This document shows positions 62,275-64,000 of a stretch of 64,000 nt of DNA, in pieces. The notes under the pieces were generated by a model. That model was not told where the DNA came from and ran no database searches. It saw nothing but the letters and a program-made list of their open reading frames with translations. The DNA is taken from positions 248,001-312,000 of the forward strand of contig NZ_JAAFZH010000001.1 of NCBI RefSeq assembly GCF_010435915.1, in the 5' to 3' direction. A program made the position numbers and the translations under genes. Position 1 is the first letter of the stretch; each line of letters starts with the position of its first letter. This stretch comes from Spirosoma terrae (GTDB taxonomy: Bacteria > Bacteroidota > Bacteroidia > Cytophagales > Spirosomataceae).

Positions 62275-63518
62275 GAAAGAAACTCATTCATTACGTTGTC
62301 GACCGGGCGGGTATTCGGAAAGAAACCAGCCAGTTTTAACAGAATGCCTTCTACGGTTGCATCAGGGCAGGAGGCTCCGCAAGTGAGCAAGATCGTGACG
62401 GGTTCGTCAGAAGATTGGTCGAGCCGTGGAATATAGTTTTCGGTTATGACTTCCTGTTTGCTGTGGAAATCATAGTGTCTGATCAATCTGTCGGATAAAA
62501 TCTTTTGCTCCGATTCAATAAAATAGGTCGGGAGTTTCTCTTCGCAAAGCTCAACAATATGCGACGTATTGGATGAGTTGTAGCCACCAGCCACTACGGC
62601 AAAATCGGCTGGGTAGGTCAGCAAAGCATACGTAGCGTCCTGATTATCGTTGGTAGCGTAACAGAGCGTATCGCGTGTATTGGCAAAGTAAGGATCAACA
62701 GAAGCACCATCTTCTAACTTGTGTTTCTGAATCATAACCTGCTTTAAATAATCGGCAATCCCCTGCGTATCGGAGGCCAGCATCGTTGTTTGATTGACCA
62801 CGCCAATACGTTGTAAATCGCGGACAGGATCGAAACCGGCAGAATACTGCCCGGCAAATTCAGCGTAGAATTGTTCGGCGGGCGAATCGCCAGTGATATA
62901 GGTGGCTAGTCGCTGAGTTTGGGCCATATCTTTTACAACAACCGTGGGCGCAGCTTCCTTACTATGTGAGAATGTTGCTCGTGTTTCTTCGTGGTTAGGC
63001 TTGCCATGAACAACAACGGTATAATCTTTCTGGCCAATCTGGCTCGCTTTGTTCCAAACCTTTTCTACGAAAGGGCAGGTTGTATCATACTTCTCTACGT
63101 TTAACCCGATTGATGATAGGGTATGCTGGGTTTCCAACGTAGTGCCAAAAGCGGGAATAATAACAATATCGTCCGGTTGTAATTCTTCCCACGGAATCAA
63201 CTGTCCCCCTTTGGTATCCATAATAAATTGTATTCCCCGACTCTGTAAATCAGCGTTCACGTCGGGGTTATGGATCATTTCACTAAGCAGAAAAATACGC
63301 TTGCCTGGGTTTTCTGCAATGGCTTTGTAGGCAATTTCAATGGCGTTTTCGACGCCGTAGCAGAAGCCAAAATGACGGGCAAGCAGGAAACGAACTGGGC
63401 CGAAATCAAGCAGCGTAGGCGTAAAATCACGTTTTAGTTTATCTCGCTTCCGACGAAATTCTTTTAAAGGAGTGATAATACTGCTACGGTAATAATCGGG
63501 AATATCGAATGATTTCAT
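62271..63518 (-). CDS. ispH: 4-hydroxy-3-methylbut-2-enyl diphosphate reductase
   Basis: A 415-residue iron-sulfur reductase, last step of the MEP isoprenoid pathway. The three Cys of the cluster are seen in HFGFCYGVENA, YDTTCPFVEKVW and LTCGASCPD. Length and N-terminal extension resemble the plant/cyanobacterial branch rather than the 310-residue E. coli form. ATG at 63518 (MKSFDIPDYY) is chosen: a promoter at 63612-63605 falls after the earlier ATG (63617). Confidence 0.92.
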   Translation of the reverse strand: MKSFDIPDYYRSSIITPLKEFRRKRDKLKRDFTPTLLDFGPVRFLLARHFGFCYGVENAIEIAYKAIAENPGKRIFLLSEMIHNPDVNADLQSRGIQFIMDTKGGQLIPWEELQPDDIVIIPAFGTTLETQHTLSSIGLNVEKYDTTCPFVEKVWNKASQIGQKDYTVVVHGKPNHEETRATFSHSKEAAPTVVVKDMAQTQRLATYITGDSPAEQFYAEFAGQYSAGFDPVRDLQRIGVVNQTTMLASDTQGIADYLKQVMIQKHKLEDGASVDPYFANTRDTLCYATNDNQDATYALLTYPADFAVVAGGYNSSNTSHIVELCEEKLPTYFIESEQKILSDRLIRHYDFHSKQEVITENYIPRLDQSSDEPVTILLTCGASCPDATVEGILLKLAGFFPNTRPVDNVMNEFLS

Positions 63519-63604
63519 GATTTGCCAGTGAGCCAATGGTAAATAGCCAGCATACCAATGGGCATTTAATTGAAGAACAGCGTCGTTTAGAAGTTTGTTC
63601 GGTA

Positions 63605-63612
63605 CAAAATTA
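63605..63612 (-). promoter_or_regulatory. -7 element of ispH
   Basis: TAATTTTG on the minus strand; the -33 region is not clear. Confidence 0.4.
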
Positions 63613-63626
63613 ACCATCAGTTCGGT

Positions 63627-63634
63627 TATATTTG
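63627..63634 (+). promoter_or_regulatory. -7 element of the last gene
   Basis: TATATTTG about 28 bases before the ATG at 63663. Confidence 0.4.
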
Positions 63635-63662
63635 ACTGATCACCTCCTACCTTCCTTTTATT

Positions 63663-64000
63663 ATGTCTGCGAATAGTATAGAGTCAACCGATCAATGGTC
63701 ATGGTGGCTTAGCGTTTTGTTTCGCTTTTTCTGTATTTACCTCTTGCTTTATATGTCGCCGTGGAACTGGCTTGGCGGTGTTCCTCTGTTTAGCCTTATT
63801 GCTGAGTATTACGGACTGGGAGAAAGCTGGTTAGTAAACCTTGGTAATACCTATATTTTTCATGTCAGGGACGTATTGGTGCCCTTAAATGGAAGTGGTG
63901 ATACGTCCTATGGCTATGCTCAATTATGCTTCTTTTTACTGACCGCCACAGTGGGTGCCGTAATCTGGAGTGTTTTCGACAAACGTAGCAATTATGACGT
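63663..64000 (+). CDS. Partial membrane protein (cut by window end)
   Basis: An open reading frame of 112 codons running off the edge. It starts with a hydrophilic leader and a Trp-rich helix (QWSWWLSVLF, LLLYMSPWNW) and has at least two helices. Bacteroidota proteins with this opening often continue as DoxX-like membrane proteins, but this is not proven here. Confidence 0.6.
   Translation, partial: MSANSIESTDQWSWWLSVLFRFFCIYLLLYMSPWNWLGGVPLFSLIAEYYGLGESWLVNLGNTYIFHVRDVLVPLNGSGDTSYGYAQLCFFLLTATVGAVIWSVFDKRSNYD

Overview
The window looks like a chromosomal segment of a Cytophagales bacterium (phylum Bacteroidota), most like Spirosoma and its relatives. The evidence is threefold. There are secreted proteins with type IX secretion (T9SS) C-terminal sorting domains and a PorE-like envelope lipoprotein. 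Promoters of the Bacteroidota form TTG-N19-21-TAnnTTTG occur repeatedly and Shine-Dalgarno sites are largely absent. Family content is also typical: DUF4295 next to rpmG, BshC, and a GH3/serine hydrolase fusion. I see no rRNA operon, prophage, transposase, integrase or CRISPR array. The segment reads as core chromosome with small accessory patches.

Layout. 1-5 kb: a glycosyltransferase, tRNA-Gly and tRNA-Leu, glpK, and a PorE-like OmpA lipoprotein. 5-18 kb: mostly single genes on either strand (methyltransferase, TspO-like membrane protein, cyclophilin, a MarR-GNAT fusion, DUF952, a TolC-type channel, GDP-mannose synthesis, a beta-lactamase-like hydrolase, thiL, a cytochrome b5-like protein, a BadF-type sugar kinase, a ferredoxin-type reductase). 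18-23 kb: a BlaR1/BlaI pair with a twin operator, an M3 oligopeptidase and a tiny lipoprotein. 23-30 kb: a co-directional surface-glycan block (CDP-sugar epimerase, GT39-like membrane protein, beta-propeller glycosidase-like protein, unknown double-stranded beta-helix protein, two GT2 enzymes). 30-34 kb: a small membrane protein, a YheT-like hydrolase, a CarH-like MerR regulator, tRNA-His, superoxide dismutase, and TadA. 34-42 kb: a large repeat-containing T9SS protein, the GH3/serine hydrolase fusion, and small exported proteins. 42-48 kb: sensor kinase and response regulator, then hemB-pyrC, then tRNA-Leu and YceI. 48-56 kb: a long minus-strand run (asd, 5-FTHF cyclo-ligase, bshC, rimO, two unknown envelope genes, ftsY, DUF4295, rpmG). 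56-64 kb: isolated nuoD, hpt, a TPR protein, an Lrp regulator, a GH10-like lipoprotein, ispH, and a truncated membrane protein.

How the parts relate. The T9SS theme recurs: PorE-like anchor, two CTD-bearing cargo proteins, and several lipoproteins. Surface carbohydrate synthesis recurs as well (ManC, GT2 enzymes, the 23-30 kb block). Stress and light or redox functions are scattered (SOD, bacillithiol synthesis, a CarH-like B12 regulator).

The most interesting leads are: (1) strong apparent enrichment of the word ACGTAGC/GCTACGT in genes and spacers; (2) the paired TACGAA-N4-TTCGTA operators in front of blaI; (3) the CarH-like regulator with an intact W-x9-EH motif; (4) an unknown oxygenase-like beta-helix protein embedded in the glycan block. 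I did not find a clearly new defence or mobile system. All functional calls are from reading the sequence; no database search was run.
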